Below, piece by piece: positions 43,677 through 54,408 of a stretch of DNA of 64,000 bases. The notes beneath the pieces were generated by a model. It worked only from the letters and a program-made list of their open reading frames with translations, made no database searches and had not been told where the DNA came from. The translations under genes and the position numbers were made by a program. Position 1 is the stretch's first letter. Every line of letters starts with the position of its first letter. The DNA comes from Bacillus sp. (in: firmicutes) (lineage in GTDB: Bacteria; Bacillota; Bacilli; Bacillales; JACDOC01), in NCBI GenBank assembly GCA_017656295.1, contig JACDOC010000004.1, forward strand, positions 124,001-188,000, in the 5' to 3' direction.

Positions 43677-46600
43677 TTACACGATCGCTTCTTTTTTATG
43701 TGACTCGTTCACAACCGACTTTTTTTGTTTTGTAACAGCTTCAAAAGCCGCTAACTGAGCTTGTTCTTTCGATAAACCTGAATGTTCGAGTTGGTCGATC
43801 GTTTCCGTCATTAGCTTGTAGTTTCGTGGAATGACTTTGATAAATTTTTTCACATATTTGTCCCAATGGTCTAATAAGTGAGCGGCTTTCGTACTTCCCG
43901 TATATTGGTAGTGCTTGGCGAGCATATTGTACACAAGTTCCATTTCCTCTTTTTCTTCAAGCGATTCAAACAATACCAGTTCTCGATTTGCCGTTCGATA
44001 GAATTGCTCTTCATGATCGGCTAACACATAAGCAATTCCACCAGACATTCCGGCAGCAAAGTTTTTACCGACAGATCCGATAATCACAACCCGACCGCCT
44101 GTCATATATTCACAGCCATGATCACCTACTCCTTCAACAACCGCATGAACACCGCTGTTACGGACGCAAAATCTTTCACCAGCACGACCGCGAATGTATG
44201 CTTCACCGGATGTCGCTCCGTAAAAGGCAACGTTCCCGATAATCACATTTTCTCCTGTTGCAAAGGATGCTTCCTCTGGTGGAAGAACGATGATTTTTCC
44301 ACCGGATAGCCCTTTACCTACATAGTCGTTCGCATCCCCCACAAGGGTCATTGTCATCCCTTTTGGCACAAATGCAGCGAAGCTTTGGCCAGCAGACCCG
44401 TAAAAATATAAGTTGATGGTATCTTCCGGCAGCCCTTCTTCTCCAAAGCGTTTAGAAATTTCACTACCTGCGATTGTGCCAACCGTTCGATCAATATTTC
44501 TGATATTTAAATGTAGGTCCACTTTTTTCTTAGTCTCTAATGCTGGCGTAAGAGCTGGTAAAATCGACTGAACGTCTAATGTGTTTTCGAGTCCATGATG
44601 CTTTTGACGAGCAAATGTCCGTGGTCCGTCTACTTGATAGAGTAAGCGTGATAAGTCAAGATGTTTCGCTTTCCAATGTCGTTTAGCACGTTCACTTACC
44701 TTTAAGATGTCAACGCGGCCGACCATTTCGTCCAATGTCCGAAAGCCAAGTTGAGCCATTAATTCGCGAACTTCTTGGGCAACGAAATACATGTAATTGA
44801 CGACATGTTCTGGTTTTCCCATAAATTTCTCACGAAGCGCTGGATTTTGGGTGGCCACCCCCACTGGACATGTGTCTAAATGACAGACACGCATCATGAC
44901 ACACCCTAAGACAACGAGTGGTGCGGTCGCAAATCCGAACTCTTCAGCTCCGAACAACGCCGCCATGACAACATCTTTCCCGGTCATTAATTTACCATCT
45001 GTCTCTAAAACGACTCGATCACGCAACCCGTTGAGCATTAACGTTTGATGTGTTTCGGCAAGCCCTAGCTCCCACGGTAAGCCGGCATGCTTAATGCTCG
45101 TTTTCGGTGAAGCACCGGTTCCTCCGTCATAGCCGCTGATGACAATGACATCGGCCCCGCCTTTGGCGACACCTGCCGCAATCGTCCCAACCCCTGCTTT
45201 GGAAACGAGCTTGACACTGACACGAGCGTTGCGATTCGCATTTTTTAAGTCGTAAATGAGCTGGGCTAAATCTTCAATGGAATAAATGTCATGGTGTGGT
45301 GGAGGTGAAATGAGTTCGACGCCCGGGGTAGAACCGCGCACCTTTCCGATCCAAGGATATACTTTTTTCCCTGGCAGTTGCCCTCCTTCTCCTGGTTTAG
45401 CTCCTTGCGCCATTTTGATTTGTAATTCATCGGCATTTACTAAATAATGACTTTTTACACCGAAGCGACCAGAAGCAATTTGTTTAATGGCACTCTTCCG
45501 TAAATCTCCGTTTTCATCCGGAACGTAACGGCGAGGGTCTTCCCCACCTTCTCCGCTATTGCTTTTGCCTCCTGTACGGTTCATCGCAATCGCCAGCGCT
45601 TCATGAGCTTCCTCACTTAACGATCCATAAGACATCGCTCCTGTTTTGAAACGACGAACAATCGATTCCACCGGTTCCACTTCGTCTAATGGAATCGGTT
45701 TTCGATTTGGAACAAATTCAAACAGGTTCCGCAAAAACGTCATCCGCTCTTCATTCGCCATTTTTGAATATTGCTTGTATAATTCGTAATCATTTTTTCG
45801 GCACGCCCATTGCAATGTATGAATCGTTTTTGGATTAAACGCATGATGTTCTCCGTTTCTTCGCCATTGAAACTCGCTTCCAGAATCTAATGTGTCATCC
45901 TGGTACGCCGTCTGGAATGCCGCTTCGTGACGCATTTTCGCTTCTTTCGCGATTTCTTCTAACCCAATTCCACCAATTTGGGAGGCGGTTCCTGTAAAAT
46001 ATTCGTCGATGACTTCTTTTCCGATGCCGACTGCTTCAAAAATTTGGGCTCCCCGATAGCTTTGCACGGTGGAAATCCCCATTTTGGACATCACCTTCAC
46101 GACCCCATCGGTTACCGCTTTTTTGTATTGGTAAACAGCCTTTTGATAAGAAAGTGAGAGGGTTCCTGTTTCGGTCATGTGTCGAATCGTTTCAAAAGCT
46201 AAATACGGATTAATCGCATCTGCCCCAAAACCGATTAATGCCGCAAAATGATGCACTTCTCGCGCTTCTCCGCATTCAACAATGATGCTAACTTTTGTTC
46301 GCGTTCCTTGTCGAATTAAATATTGATGGAGCGCACTTACTGCAAGTAAAGGCGGTATCGCTACATGATGCAGACTAACCGCTCGATCGGATAGAACTAA
46401 TAAAACAGCTCCTTGTTCAATCGCTGTATCCGCTTGTTTGAAAAGCTGTTCCAATGCTTCTTTTAAATCGGAAGTAAACAATGTTGGTAATGTTGTTGAG
46501 CGAAATTCCGAATATGGATTTTCTTTTATGCCCGCGAGTTCTTCATTGGAAAGAATCGGTGAATCCAAACGAATGCGGCGCGCAGCCGTTTCATCTGGAT

Positions 46601-48239
46601 GAAGAAGATTTCCTTCTTTTCCAAGGAGCGTCATCGTAGAAGTCACGAGGTATTCGCGAATCGCATCAATCGGTGGATTCGTTACTTGGGCAAACAACTG
46701 TTTAAAGTAATTAAACAAACTTTGCGGACGATCAGACAAAACCGCAAGAGGTGTATCGTTCCCCATGGCACCGGTCGGATCTTTTCCATCTTTGATCATC
46801 GAAAGCATCATTTTTTCTACGTCTTCATACGTATAACCAAACGCTTTTTGTAATTGAACAAGGTTCGTTATCTTTTCTGTAACGGATGGGATATGGAAAT
46901 CATCCAGCGTGACTAGTTGATTATTCACCCATTGGCGATACGGTTTTTCATTGGCCACCTCATGTTTGATTTCTTCATCGGAAATAATTCTTCCCTCTTC
47001 AAGGTCAATGAGAAGCATTTTTCCAGGACTTAACCGCTCTTTGTACAAAATATTTTCAGGTTCCACATCAATGACGCCTACTTCGGACGAAAAAATGATA
47101 TAATCGTCTTTAGTAACATAATAACGAGCAGGTCTGAGGCCGTTGCGATCTAAAATCGCGCCAATTTGCTTCCCATCTGTAAATGAAATCGCTGTTGGAC
47201 CATCCCAAGGCTCCATTAAACAACTGTGATATTCATAAAACGCTTTTTTGTCATCATCCATTTCACTGTCCCAAAACCATGGCTCAGGAATCAACATCAT
47301 CGCGGCATGGGCTGGCTTTTTCCCTGCCAGTACCAAAAATTCAAATGCATTATCTAAAATGGATGAATCGCTTCCGTTCATGTCCAAAATCGACTTGATT
47401 TTTTCTAAGTCCTCACCAAAATATTCAGAAACAAATTGTTTTTCCCTCGCGTTCATCCAGTTAATATTTCCACGAAGTGTATTGATTTCACCATTATGGA
47501 TTAAATAGCGATTCGGATGAGCACGTTCCCAGCTTGGGAAGGTATTCGTACTAAAACGGGAGTGAACAAGCGCAAATGCCGATTGAAAGCGTTCATCTTG
47601 CAAATCTAGGTAAAACTCGTCTAATTGATCAGGTGTTAACAATCCTTTGTAGACGATGGTACGACTGGATAGACTGGCGAAATAAAATTCGTTCGACATC
47701 ACCAGCTTTTCGGCAAGCTTTCGAATCACATACAACTTTCTTTCAAAAGAAAGGTCGTCTGTTAGTTTGTCGTTGGCGCCAATAAACACTTGACGAATAA
47801 ACGGTTTACTTTCTTTTGCTAATTTTCCGAGTTTTTCGACATTTACTGGTACAGTCCGCCATCCTAATACGATTTGTCCTTCTTTTTCGATAATTTCGTT
47901 GATTTTTTGTTCATAGGTTGTCCGTTCATCCTCGTTTTCTGGGAAAAAAATCATCCCAACCCCATATCGTCCCGCTTCTGGAAGATCGATATGAGTACAC
48001 ACATTATGAAAAAACTCGTGAGGAATTTGAACCATTATTCCTGCGCCATCCCCAGTTTCCGGGTCGCTTCCTTGTCCCCCACGATGTTCTAATTGCCGTA
48101 ACATATGAATTCCTTTCTTCACGATATCATGGGACGGCTTTCCTTTTAGATGAGCATATAACCCAATCCCACAAGCATCATGTTCAAACTCAGGACGGTA
48201 GAGACCTTGTGCTTTAGGTAATCCATACCGTTTCGTCAT
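43677..48239 (-). CDS. gltA: Glutamate synthase (NADPH) large subunit
   Basis: A 1520-residue protein of full family length. The N-terminal nucleophile Cys23 (HDACGIG) becomes residue 1 after removal of a 22-residue propeptide and hydrolyses glutamine. Further marks are [33 protein letters not shown], the synthase FMN domain ([23 protein letters not shown]), 3Fe-4S ligands in [15 protein letters not shown] and the GXGXG-type beta-helix ([14 protein letters not shown]). First gene of gltAB, transcribed away from gltC. Confidence 0.96.
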   Translation of the reverse strand: MTKRYGLPKAQGLYRPEFEHDACGIGLYAHLKGKPSHDIVKKGIHMLRQLEHRGGQGSDPETGDGAGIMVQIPHEFFHNVCTHIDLPEAGRYGVGMIFFPENEDERTTYEQKINEIIEKEGQIVLGWRTVPVNVEKLGKLAKESKPFIRQVFIGANDKLTDDLSFERKLYVIRKLAEKLVMSNEFYFASLSSRTIVYKGLLTPDQLDEFYLDLQDERFQSAFALVHSRFSTNTFPSWERAHPNRYLIHNGEINTLRGNINWMNAREKQFVSEYFGEDLEKIKSILDMNGSDSSILDNAFEFLVLAGKKPAHAAMMLIPEPWFWDSEMDDDKKAFYEYHSCLMEPWDGPTAISFTDGKQIGAILDRNGLRPARYYVTKDDYIIFSSEVGVIDVEPENILYKERLSPGKMLLIDLEEGRIISDEEIKHEVANEKPYRQWVNNQLVTLDDFHIPSVTEKITNLVQLQKAFGYTYEDVEKMMLSMIKDGKDPTGAMGNDTPLAVLSDRPQSLFNYFKQLFAQVTNPPIDAIREYLVTSTMTLLGKEGNLLHPDETAARRIRLDSPILSNEELAGIKENPYSEFRSTTLPTLFTSDLKEALEQLFKQADTAIEQGAVLLVLSDRAVSLHHVAIPPLLAVSALHQYLIRQGTRTKVSIIVECGEAREVHHFAALIGFGADAINPYLAFETIRHMTETGTLSLSYQKAVYQYKKAVTDGVVKVMSKMGISTVQSYRGAQIFEAVGIGKEVIDEYFTGTASQIGGIGLEEIAKEAKMRHEAAFQTAYQDDTLDSGSEFQWRRNGEHHAFNPKTIHTLQWACRKNDYELYKQYSKMANEERMTFLRNLFEFVPNRKPIPLDEVEPVESIVRRFKTGAMSYGSLSEEAHEALAIAMNRTGGKSNSGEGGEDPRRYVPDENGDLRKSAIKQIASGRFGVKSHYLVNADELQIKMAQGAKPGEGGQLPGKKVYPWIGKVRGSTPGVELISPPPHHDIYSIEDLAQLIYDLKNANRNARVSVKLVSKAGVGTIAAGVAKGGADVIVISGYDGGTGASPKTSIKHAGLPWELGLAETHQTLMLNGLRDRVVLETDGKLMTGKDVVMAALFGAEEFGFATAPLVVLGCVMMRVCHLDTCPVGVATQNPALREKFMGKPEHVVNYMYFVAQEVRELMAQLGFRTLDEMVGRVDILKVSERAKRHWKAKHLDLSRLLYQVDGPRTFARQKHHGLENTLDVQSILPALTPALETKKKVDLHLNIRNIDRTVGTIAGSEISKRFGEEGLPEDTINLYFYGSAGQSFAAFVPKGMTMTLVGDANDYVGKGLSGGKIIVLPPEEASFATGENVIIGNVAFYGATSGEAYIRGRAGERFCVRNSGVHAVVEGVGDHGCEYMTGGRVVIIGSVGKNFAAGMSGGIAYVLADHEEQFYRTANRELVLFESLEEKEEMELVYNMLAKHYQYTGSTKAAHLLDHWDKYVKKFIKVIPRNYKLMTETIDQLEHSGLSKEQAQLAAFEAVTKQKKSVVNESHKKEAIV

Positions 48240-48289
48240 TTATCTCCCCCCATTCGTTTCACCGTTACGCCTGTAATAATCATTTTAAT

Positions 48290-48318
48290 TTTCAAAATTT
48301 ATATAAACAATATATAAT
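48290..48318 (+). promoter_or_regulatory. Promoter of gltC
   Basis: TTTCAA (48290-48295), a 17-base spacer and TATAAT (48313-48318) on the plus strand, 50 bases before gltC. The divergent gltA promoter must overlap this region. Confidence 0.6.
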
Positions 48319-48331
48319 TCAGATTAAATCA

Positions 48332-48346
48332 ATCTCATTTTGAGAT
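48332..48346. promoter_or_regulatory. GltC binding box
   Basis: ATCTCATTTTGAGAT is a perfect palindrome identical to the known GltC Box I of B. subtilis. It lies between gltC and gltA, just after the gltC -10, fitting autorepression of gltC and activation of gltA. Confidence 0.85.
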
Positions 48347-48368
48347 GAATCGTAAGGAGTGTCCGTAG

Positions 48369-49271
48369 ATGGAACTAAGACAGCTCATTTATTTTGTAGA
48401 AGTAGCGAAAAGAGAACACGTTTCTGAAGCAGCCGATACACTCCACGTGGCCCAGTCCGCGATCAGTCGCCAAATTGCTAATTTAGAGGCCGAGTTAGGG
48501 GTCCAATTGTTTGAACGAGAAGGACGAAATGTCAAGCTAACACCAATTGGAAAGTATTTTTTACCCCATGCCGAAGCGGTGTTACGAGCGGTCGAAAACG
48601 CCAAGCAGCAAATTGAGGAATATTTAGATCCCGAACATGGGACGATTAAAATTGGATTTCCGTCCAGTTTAGCCAGTCATACGCTGCCAATGGTGATTTC
48701 CTCCTTTAAAGATGAACATCCAAATGTCAAATTCCATTTACGTCAAGGATCGTATCATTTTTTAATCGAAGCGGTGAAAAATCGAGAGCTCGATTTAGCG
48801 TTTATCGGCCCCGTTCCAACGGATGAGAAAGAACTAAAAGGAGAAATTTTATTTATGGAGTCCTTTGCTGTACTATTGCCCCTTCACCATCACTTAGCCA
48901 AACGTGAGCGTTTAGCGTTAAATGAACTGCGCAATGAACCGTTCGTTACCTTTCCGAAAGGGTATGTACTTCATACCATCGTCATTAATGCTTGCCGACA
49001 AGCCGGTTTTTCTCCGATCATCTCCTCGGAAGGAGAAGATTTAGACGCGATCAAAGGACTGGTATCAGCTGGAATTGGGGTCACCCTTCTGCCAGAAAAC
49101 ACATTTTATGACACGATGCCTCGCTACACGGTCAAAATTCCGATTGACATGCCCCAAGTGAAACGAAATGTTGGGGTCATTTATTCTACTCGCCATAACC
49201 TCGCTCCGTCTGTTAAAGTGTTTTATGATTTTGTTAAACAATTTTTCTCAAGGTTGCAGCAGTATCAATAA
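48369..49271 (+). CDS. gltC: LysR family activator of glutamate synthase GltC
   Basis: A 300-residue LysR regulator. The winged helix is MELRQLIYFVEVAKREHVSEAADTLHVAQSAISRQIANLEAELGVQLFEREGRNVKLT; the effector domain starts near residue 90 (GTIKIGFPSSLASHTLP). In B. subtilis GltC activates gltAB when 2-oxoglutarate is high and is inhibited through RocG. Position, divergence from gltA and the exact GltC box make the assignment firm. AAGGAG precedes the ATG by nine bases. Confidence 0.95.
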   Translation: MELRQLIYFVEVAKREHVSEAADTLHVAQSAISRQIANLEAELGVQLFEREGRNVKLTPIGKYFLPHAEAVLRAVENAKQQIEEYLDPEHGTIKIGFPSSLASHTLPMVISSFKDEHPNVKFHLRQGSYHFLIEAVKNRELDLAFIGPVPTDEKELKGEILFMESFAVLLPLHHHLAKRERLALNELRNEPFVTFPKGYVLHTIVINACRQAGFSPIISSEGEDLDAIKGLVSAGIGVTLLPENTFYDTMPRYTVKIPIDMPQVKRNVGVIYSTRHNLAPSVKVFYDFVKQFFSRLQQYQ

Positions 49272-49289
49272 AAAATACACCAACATAAA

Positions 49290-49312
49290 GGGACAGGTTG
49301 TACTGTCTCTTC
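49290..49312 (+). terminator. Terminator after gltC
   Basis: GGGACAG and CTGTCTC pair around a six-base loop, followed by TTCTT; modest strength. Confidence 0.55.
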
Positions 49313-49399
49313 TTAAAGGCTCTACCCTAAATTAACTGTGGATAACTTTTACTGTTATTTTATTCATCGGTGTGCCAATGGAAATTGTTATAAATGGCT

Positions 49400-49586
49400 G
49401 TTAAACGATACTGTTGATATTTATACATTCCGCTTGTGGCGGACGCTTTCCGTGGGCAAGCCGCAACCCGCTTCCCTCGCTACGCTCAAGTAAGGGTCTT
49501 GCCTGGCTTCTTGTTCACGCTGGAGTCGCCGCCTTTCGCTTCATGTGTTTAACTTGCTAAAAATCAACAATGACATATAACATATC
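49400..49586. repeat. Dispersed palindromic repeat, copy 2
   Basis: Closely similar to 1669-1853 in the same orientation: GTTAAACGATACTGTTGATA, CTTGTGGCGGACGCTTTCCG, AAGGGTCTTGCCTGGCTTCTTG and GCTAAAAATCAACA are shared. The second arm is less complete (GCTGGAGTCGCCGCC). Ends form an imperfect inverted repeat of about 25 bases (GTTA, TGTTGAT and TTTA are common to both). It lies after gltC in a convergent-free spacer. Confidence 0.8.
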
Positions 49587-49727
49587 CTTCTTAAAAGAAA
49601 GAAAAGATGAAAATAAATAGTTTTCTTTACCCGACTCCCCTTTTTTATTTCTCTTATTTATAAAAAATTTTTCCTTTAAATCACAACCATGTAAGCGTTA
49701 TCTTGAAAAGGAAATAAAAAACACTTA

Positions 49728-49756
49728 TTGACAATGATTTACTTAGATATTAAGAT
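49728..49756 (+). promoter_or_regulatory. Promoter of the S-box metNIQ transcript
   Basis: TTGACA (49728-49733), a 17-base spacer and TAAGAT (49751-49756), about 28 bases before the riboswitch starts. Confidence 0.8.
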
Positions 49757-49783
49757 TGATATCAAATTCAATACGAAAGACCG

Positions 49784-49938
49784 CTTATCAAGAGAGACCG
49801 AGGGAACAGGCCCGATGACGTCCGGCAACCTCCTAATTATAGGAACGGTGCCACATCCTGCAGAATGGCTTCCATTCTGAAAGATAAGTCGTGTACATAG
49901 ATACCGATGCCTCTTTCTGAATGGAAGAGGCATTTTTT
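49784..49938 (+). ncRNA. SAM-I (S-box) riboswitch with terminator
   Basis: Conserved S-box blocks are present in order: CTTATCAAGAGAGACCGAGG, GGCCCGATGACGTCCGGCAA, CC..GGTGCCA, the kink-turn region and GATAAG. A terminator stem (TGCCTCTT/AAGAGGCA) with TTTTTT follows. Binding of S-adenosylmethionine stabilises the terminator, so metNIQ is expressed when methionine is scarce. Confidence 0.95.
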
Positions 49939-50007
49939 GTTATTTTTGTAGTTATATAAATTTTTTGATTGTTAAAACATCTCAAACCGATAGGAGTGAG
50001 CAATTGG

Positions 50008-51021
50008 ATGATTGCGATTAAAGACTTAGTAAAAGTGTATACGACCAAACATAAACAAGTCGTTGGTGTCGATCACGTTTCGTTAACCATCAACAAAGGA
50101 GAAATCTTTGGCATCGTTGGCTATAGCGGTGCAGGAAAAAGTACCCTATTGCGCTGCATAAACCTTTTAGAACGGCCTACGTCGGGGAATGTCATCATCG
50201 ATGGAGTCGATTTAACGTCTTTAAATGAAAAGGAATTGCGTAAAGCCCGATTAAAAATAGGGATGATTTTTCAGCATTTCCATCTTGTTAGCTCGAAAAC
50301 AGTATTCGAAAATATCGCCTTTGCCTTAAAAGCGGCGAAAAAATCAAAAAGTGAAATTGAAAAAAGAGTAACGGAACTGTTGGAGATGGTTGGTCTTGCG
50401 GATAAACGAGATGCCTATCCTTCCCAATTAAGTGGTGGACAAAAACAGCGTGTCGGTATTGCCCGAGCTTTAGCCAATGAACCATCTGTTCTTTTATGCG
50501 ATGAAGCCACATCAGCCCTTGATCCAAGTACGACCAAGTCGATTTTGTCCTTGTTAAAAAAGATTAATCGAGAACTTGGCATTACAATCGTGTTAATTAC
50601 ACATGAGATGGAAGTCGTGAAAGATATTTGCGACCGGATTGCTGTGATGCAGGATGGAAAAGTCATTGAATTAGGCACCGTTTATGAAATTTTCACCAAT
50701 CCGAAAGAAGAATTAACCAAATCGTTTATCGAAAGTGTGATTCAATTTGACCTTCCGGAACACCTGTTACAAAAACAGACTGGAACGATTGTCAAAATAC
50801 AGTTTAAAGGGGAGATCGCGGAACAGGCCGTTGTTTCGGATATGCTGCAAACATTTAAGGTGAGAGGAAATATTTTGCACGGGAAAATTGAGTACATTCA
50901 AGACTTACCAATAGGGATTTTTATTATGGAACTAACCGGCGATCCTCAAGAAGTTCAAAAAGCCATTGAATATATTTCTCATCGAACAAGTGGATTGGAG
51001 GTGATTGGAAGTGCTGCTTGA
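50008..51021 (+). CDS. metN: Methionine ABC transporter ATP-binding protein MetN
   Basis: A 337-residue ATPase with Walker A GYSGAGKST near residue 38, signature LSGGQKQR, Walker B LLCDEATSALDP, the H-loop LITHEM and a C-terminal NIL regulatory domain (last 90 residues) that binds methionine for trans-inhibition. ATG 50008 has AGGAGTG eight bases upstream; a GTG at 49996 overlaps that site. It is the first gene after the S-box. Confidence 0.93.
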   Translation: MIAIKDLVKVYTTKHKQVVGVDHVSLTINKGEIFGIVGYSGAGKSTLLRCINLLERPTSGNVIIDGVDLTSLNEKELRKARLKIGMIFQHFHLVSSKTVFENIAFALKAAKKSKSEIEKRVTELLEMVGLADKRDAYPSQLSGGQKQRVGIARALANEPSVLLCDEATSALDPSTTKSILSLLKKINRELGITIVLITHEMEVVKDICDRIAVMQDGKVIELGTVYEIFTNPKEELTKSFIESVIQFDLPEHLLQKQTGTIVKIQFKGEIAEQAVVSDMLQTFKVRGNILHGKIEYIQDLPIGIFIMELTGDPQEVQKAIEYISHRTSGLEVIGSAA

Positions 51022-51676
51022 TTCATTGCTAAACTTACTTCCTGAACTAAACAAAGCGTTTTTAGAAACACTTTATATGGTAGCCATTTCTCTTTCCATC
51101 GCCTGTTTACTAGGTCTACCATTAGGAATTTTGTTATTTGTCACCGACAGGGGGCTGTTTTTAGAAAATAAGACCATCCAATCAACCCTCGGATTTGTCG
51201 TCAATATGGTTCGTTCCATTCCGTTTGTTATTTTACTAGTGGGACTTTTACCATTAACGAAACTCATCGCCGGAACCACGATCGGACCGACGGCTGCTTC
51301 TGTTTCCTTGTCCGTCGCAGCGATTCCGTTTTTTGCGAGAATCGTAGAAACGTCGTTGCGGGAAATTGATAAAGGCGTTATTGAAGCAGCGGTTGCGGTT
51401 GGGGCGACGCCATGGATGATTATAAAAGATGTACTCCTACCTGAAGCCCGTCCTGGAATTATGCATGGCCTTACCATTACCACGATCAGTTTAGTAGGAT
51501 ATTCTGCTATGGCTGGTATTGTAGGTGGTGGAGGAATTGGAGACTTAGCCATCCGCTTCGGGTATTACCGCTACGATAATACCGTCATGATTACGACAAT
51601 TGTCATATTAATTTGTCTTGTTCAACTCATTCAGTTTCTTGGCGACCATATCGCTCGTCTAGTAGATAAGCGATAA
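51011..51676 (+). CDS. metI: Methionine ABC transporter permease MetI
   Basis: A 221-residue permease with five membrane helices and the EAA loop (AAVAVGATPWMIIKDVLLPEARPGI) that docks on MetN. GTG 51011 has GGAGGTG seven bases upstream; TTG 51005 is too close to it. The start overlaps the metN stop by eleven bases, so the genes are coupled. Confidence 0.92.
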   Translation: MLLDSLLNLLPELNKAFLETLYMVAISLSIACLLGLPLGILLFVTDRGLFLENKTIQSTLGFVVNMVRSIPFVILLVGLLPLTKLIAGTTIGPTAASVSLSVAAIPFFARIVETSLREIDKGVIEAAVAVGATPWMIIKDVLLPEARPGIMHGLTITTISLVGYSAMAGIVGGGGIGDLAIRFGYYRYDNTVMITTIVILICLVQLIQFLGDHIARLVDKR

Positions 51677-51726
51677 TGACGTTAAAAAATAAATCTATTG
51701 CATTACATATCCTAGGGGGTACAGAC

Positions 51727-52554
51727 ATGAAAAAATTTTCGATCATTCTCATTTTACTTTTATCGATTGGACTTCTAGCTGCTTGCGGAAGCAACGAAAC
51801 TTCGTCGAATGCAGCCGAGAAAAAAGAACTTACCATTGGAGCGACATCCGGTCCTTACAGTGACATGGTTCGTAAAGCGATTCAACCGATTTTGGAAAAG
51901 AAAGGCTATAAAGTCAAAGTCGTTGAATTTAGCGACTACATTCAGCCAAACTTAGCGCTTGCAAATGGTGACTTAGACGCGAATCTGTTTCAGCATAAAA
52001 TTTATATGGAAAAGTTTGCTGAAGAACATCATTTAGACCTATCGGAAGTGATTATCGTTCCTACGGCTCCGATGGGAATTTACTCTCATAAATTTAATTC
52101 ATTAGACGAAATTGAAGAAGGTAGCGAAATTGCGATTCCGAACGACCCAACAAACTTAGCACGAGCTCTATTAATCTTAAAAGATGCCGGACTAATTACG
52201 CTTGATTCATCCGCAAACCCATTAACGGTTTCAGAAAAAGACGTAAAAGAAAATGTAAAAAACCTACAATTTAAACCAATTGAAGCTGGCCAGCTGCCTC
52301 GGGCTGTAGAAAGTGTGGACTTAGCGGCTGTTCCAGGAAACTACGCGTTAGCGGCTAAAATGAATTTACTTGATGCCCTTGAATTAGAGAACATGCCAGA
52401 TGACTACCGAAATCGCGTCGTCGTTAATACGAAAGATTTAGACAAACCATTTGTCAAAGACATTAAAGAAGCCGTTGAATCCGAGGAGTTTGAACAAGTC
52501 ATCGATAAAGATTTCCAAGGCTTCGGAAAACCGCAATGGATGTTAAATCGATAA
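51727..52554 (+). CDS. metQ: Methionine-binding lipoprotein MetQ
   Basis: A 275-residue NlpA/MetQ family lipoprotein. Signal peptide KKFSIILILLLSIGLL ends in lipobox LAAC; the mature part has LTIGATSGPYSDMVR, YIQPNLALANGDLDANLFQHKIYMEKF and IAIPNDPTNLARALLIL, the methionine-site motifs. ATG 51727 follows GGGGGTACAGAC; the frame open to 51676 lacks a site. Last gene of metNIQ, ended by a terminator. Confidence 0.93.
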   Translation: MKKFSIILILLLSIGLLAACGSNETSSNAAEKKELTIGATSGPYSDMVRKAIQPILEKKGYKVKVVEFSDYIQPNLALANGDLDANLFQHKIYMEKFAEEHHLDLSEVIIVPTAPMGIYSHKFNSLDEIEEGSEIAIPNDPTNLARALLILKDAGLITLDSSANPLTVSEKDVKENVKNLQFKPIEAGQLPRAVESVDLAAVPGNYALAAKMNLLDALELENMPDDYRNRVVVNTKDLDKPFVKDIKEAVESEEFEQVIDKDFQGFGKPQWMLNR

Positions 52555-52570
52555 TAAACTTCCTTTAGCG

Positions 52571-52606
52571 AAGCGCCGCATGGTTGCGGTGCTTTCCTTA
52601 TCTTTA
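52571..52606 (+). terminator. Terminator of metNIQ
   Basis: AAGCGCCGCA and TGCGGTGCTT pair around four bases, followed by TCCTTATCTTT. Confidence 0.82.
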
Positions 52607-52628
52607 TAAACAATTAGGAGTGATTCGA

Positions 52629-53732
52629 TTGGACCTGTTAGAAGTGCGTGGTGCACCGAATGATTATGTATGTGAAAGCGGAGTGATCCAGCACCTTGAA
52701 CCATTCCTGAAAAGATATGGTTTTAAGAAAGCTTTTATCATCTGTGGACAGAGATCATGGAACGCCGTTGAACCTTATTTCCCGAAAGACCGAACATTAT
52801 CTTATTCCTTTTTTCGTTATCATGGAGAATGTTCTCTACCAGAAATCGAACGGTTATCCTCCCATTGTATCGATTATGATGTCATCATTGGAATTGGCGG
52901 TGGAAAAGTACTCGATTTAGCAAAAGCTGTCGCCAATCAAGTACGATTAGACGTCGTATTAATACCAACACTCGCATCGACGTGTGCCGCTTGGACCCCG
53001 TTGAGCGTTATTTATGATGATAACGGAACGTATGTAAGATACGATATCTTTCCTAAATCCGCTACGCTTGTTTTAGTTGATCCCAACATGTTGTTACATT
53101 CACCTGTCGCCTACCTCCGAGCAGGTATAGCTGACACGTTAGCGAAATGGTATGAGGCCGATTGTATCATTCGGCAACTCCCATCCCCTCCCCTTTCCAT
53201 AAAAATTGCGCACCAAACAGCGTATTTATGTAAAACAACATTACTCGAACACGGTCCAAAAGCGATCAACGATTTTTTAGAAAAGCGTGACTCGTTCTCC
53301 TTTCGACAAGTAATAGAAACGAATATCATGGCCGGCGGGATGGTTGGTGGATTTGGTGATCGATATGGACGAGTAGCGGGAGCTCATTCTGTTCATAACG
53401 GGCTAACAAAAGTATCATCTACTCATCATTTACTTCACGGAGAAAAAGTCGCTTACGGCATTTTGATTCAGCTAGTTATCGAGAATCATTGGGATGAAAT
53501 CCACAGGCTTCTCCCCTTCTATCAAGCGTTACAGCTCCCAATTACATTTCAACAGCTTGGTTTACCGAATGAAAAAGAAGTCTTACACACCATTGCCGAG
53601 GCCATTGTTCAACCAGAAGAGTCCATCCATTTAATGAATGTCATTATCAATAAAGAAACAATGGTGGAAGCTTTTTATCAACTAGAGGAATTTGCAAGTA
53701 ATTATAAAAACAAGGAGAGACATGCACTTTAG
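52629..53732 (+). CDS. Iron-containing alcohol dehydrogenase family protein (glycerol dehydrogenase-like)
   Basis: A 367-residue enzyme. GIGGGKVLDLAKAVA near residue 83 is the NAD-binding loop, STCAAWTPLSVIY follows, and metal ligands are Asp in GIADTLAKWYEA, His in GAHSVHNGL and His in HLLHGEKVAYG, the D-H-H set of GldA-type enzymes. The substrate is unknown. The TTG start has AGGAGTG six bases upstream; the frame open to 52584 lies in the metQ terminator. It directly follows metNIQ but beyond the terminator. Its final codons belong to the next terminator. Confidence 0.82.
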   Translation: MDLLEVRGAPNDYVCESGVIQHLEPFLKRYGFKKAFIICGQRSWNAVEPYFPKDRTLSYSFFRYHGECSLPEIERLSSHCIDYDVIIGIGGGKVLDLAKAVANQVRLDVVLIPTLASTCAAWTPLSVIYDDNGTYVRYDIFPKSATLVLVDPNMLLHSPVAYLRAGIADTLAKWYEADCIIRQLPSPPLSIKIAHQTAYLCKTTLLEHGPKAINDFLEKRDSFSFRQVIETNIMAGGMVGGFGDRYGRVAGAHSVHNGLTKVSSTHHLLHGEKVAYGILIQLVIENHWDEIHRLLPFYQALQLPITFQQLGLPNEKEVLHTIAEAIVQPEESIHLMNVIINKETMVEAFYQLEEFASNYKNKERHAL

Positions 53733-53757
53733 AAAGTGGGGTTTCTCCTTTTTTTAT
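53711..53757. terminator. Terminator overlapping the end of the dehydrogenase gene
   Basis: AAGGAGA and TCTCCTT enclose an inner CACTTT/AAAGTG stem whose loop holds the TAG stop codon; seven T follow on the plus strand. Confidence 0.75.
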
Positions 53758-53790
53758 ACCAAAATGTTAAAAAACGTAATTTTGCGCCAA

Positions 53791-54408
53791 TTAGCCAATA
53801 TTACCTTTTTGTGGACTTGCCCATATGAAATAAAGATATCCCAAGAATGCACGTTCATGTTTGTGAATGATTAAATTTGATTGCTTGACAATATTTATGA
53901 TATCCCGATTTTGATGACATCCAATAGCTTTAACGGCAAAATCATCAAGTTTCATTTGAATCCATGCCAGTGCCGGGACGGAAAATAGTCCATGCTCCAT
54001 AAGTAATACCTGACCATCTTCCTTACACCATTGACTAAAAAGATTTAAAACCTGAATTGGATCTTCATAACTACATAAAGAACCCGATGATACAATGGTA
54101 TCAAAGGAATTCTCAGGAAAGTTCAGACTTTCTACATCGGATAGCACAAATTCAGCATTAACCCCATGTTCAATGGCTGCTTCTTTCGCTTGTTCAATCA
54201 TTTTAGGACTGAAATCTACTCCTACGTACTCTATGCTTTTCGGAAAGAAAGCAAAATTCATTCCAGCTCCAACAGCTACTTCAAGAGTTTTTCCTTTGAC
54301 AGACTGGAACATTTTCTTCCGCCATATATTTTGTTCCTGTTTTTTACGTTTTTTTGCGTATTTAGAAGCCTGTTTGTTGAATTTTTGTATTAATTTTGTT
54401 TTTTCCAT
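53791..54408 (-). CDS. Class I SAM-dependent methyltransferase
   Basis: A 205-residue methyltransferase with motif I LEVAVGAGMNFAFFP near residue 43, YVGVDFSPKMIEQA (motif II), SFDTIVSSGSLCSYEDP (motif IV) and DGQVLLMEHG. Such UbiE/PmtA-like enzymes methylate lipids, quinones or small molecules; the target cannot be told. AGGAG precedes the ATG by nine bases. Alone between two plus-strand genes. Confidence 0.82.
   Translation of the reverse strand: MEKTKLIQKFNKQASKYAKKRKKQEQNIWRKKMFQSVKGKTLEVAVGAGMNFAFFPKSIEYVGVDFSPKMIEQAKEAAIEHGVNAEFVLSDVESLNFPENSFDTIVSSGSLCSYEDPIQVLNLFSQWCKEDGQVLLMEHGLFSVPALAWIQMKLDDFAVKAIGCHQNRDIINIVKQSNLIIHKHERAFLGYLYFIWASPQKGNIG

Noticed and set aside
43677-48239. Several long antisense frames within gltA
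   Set aside because: Shadow frames of a high-content coding region without ribosome sites.
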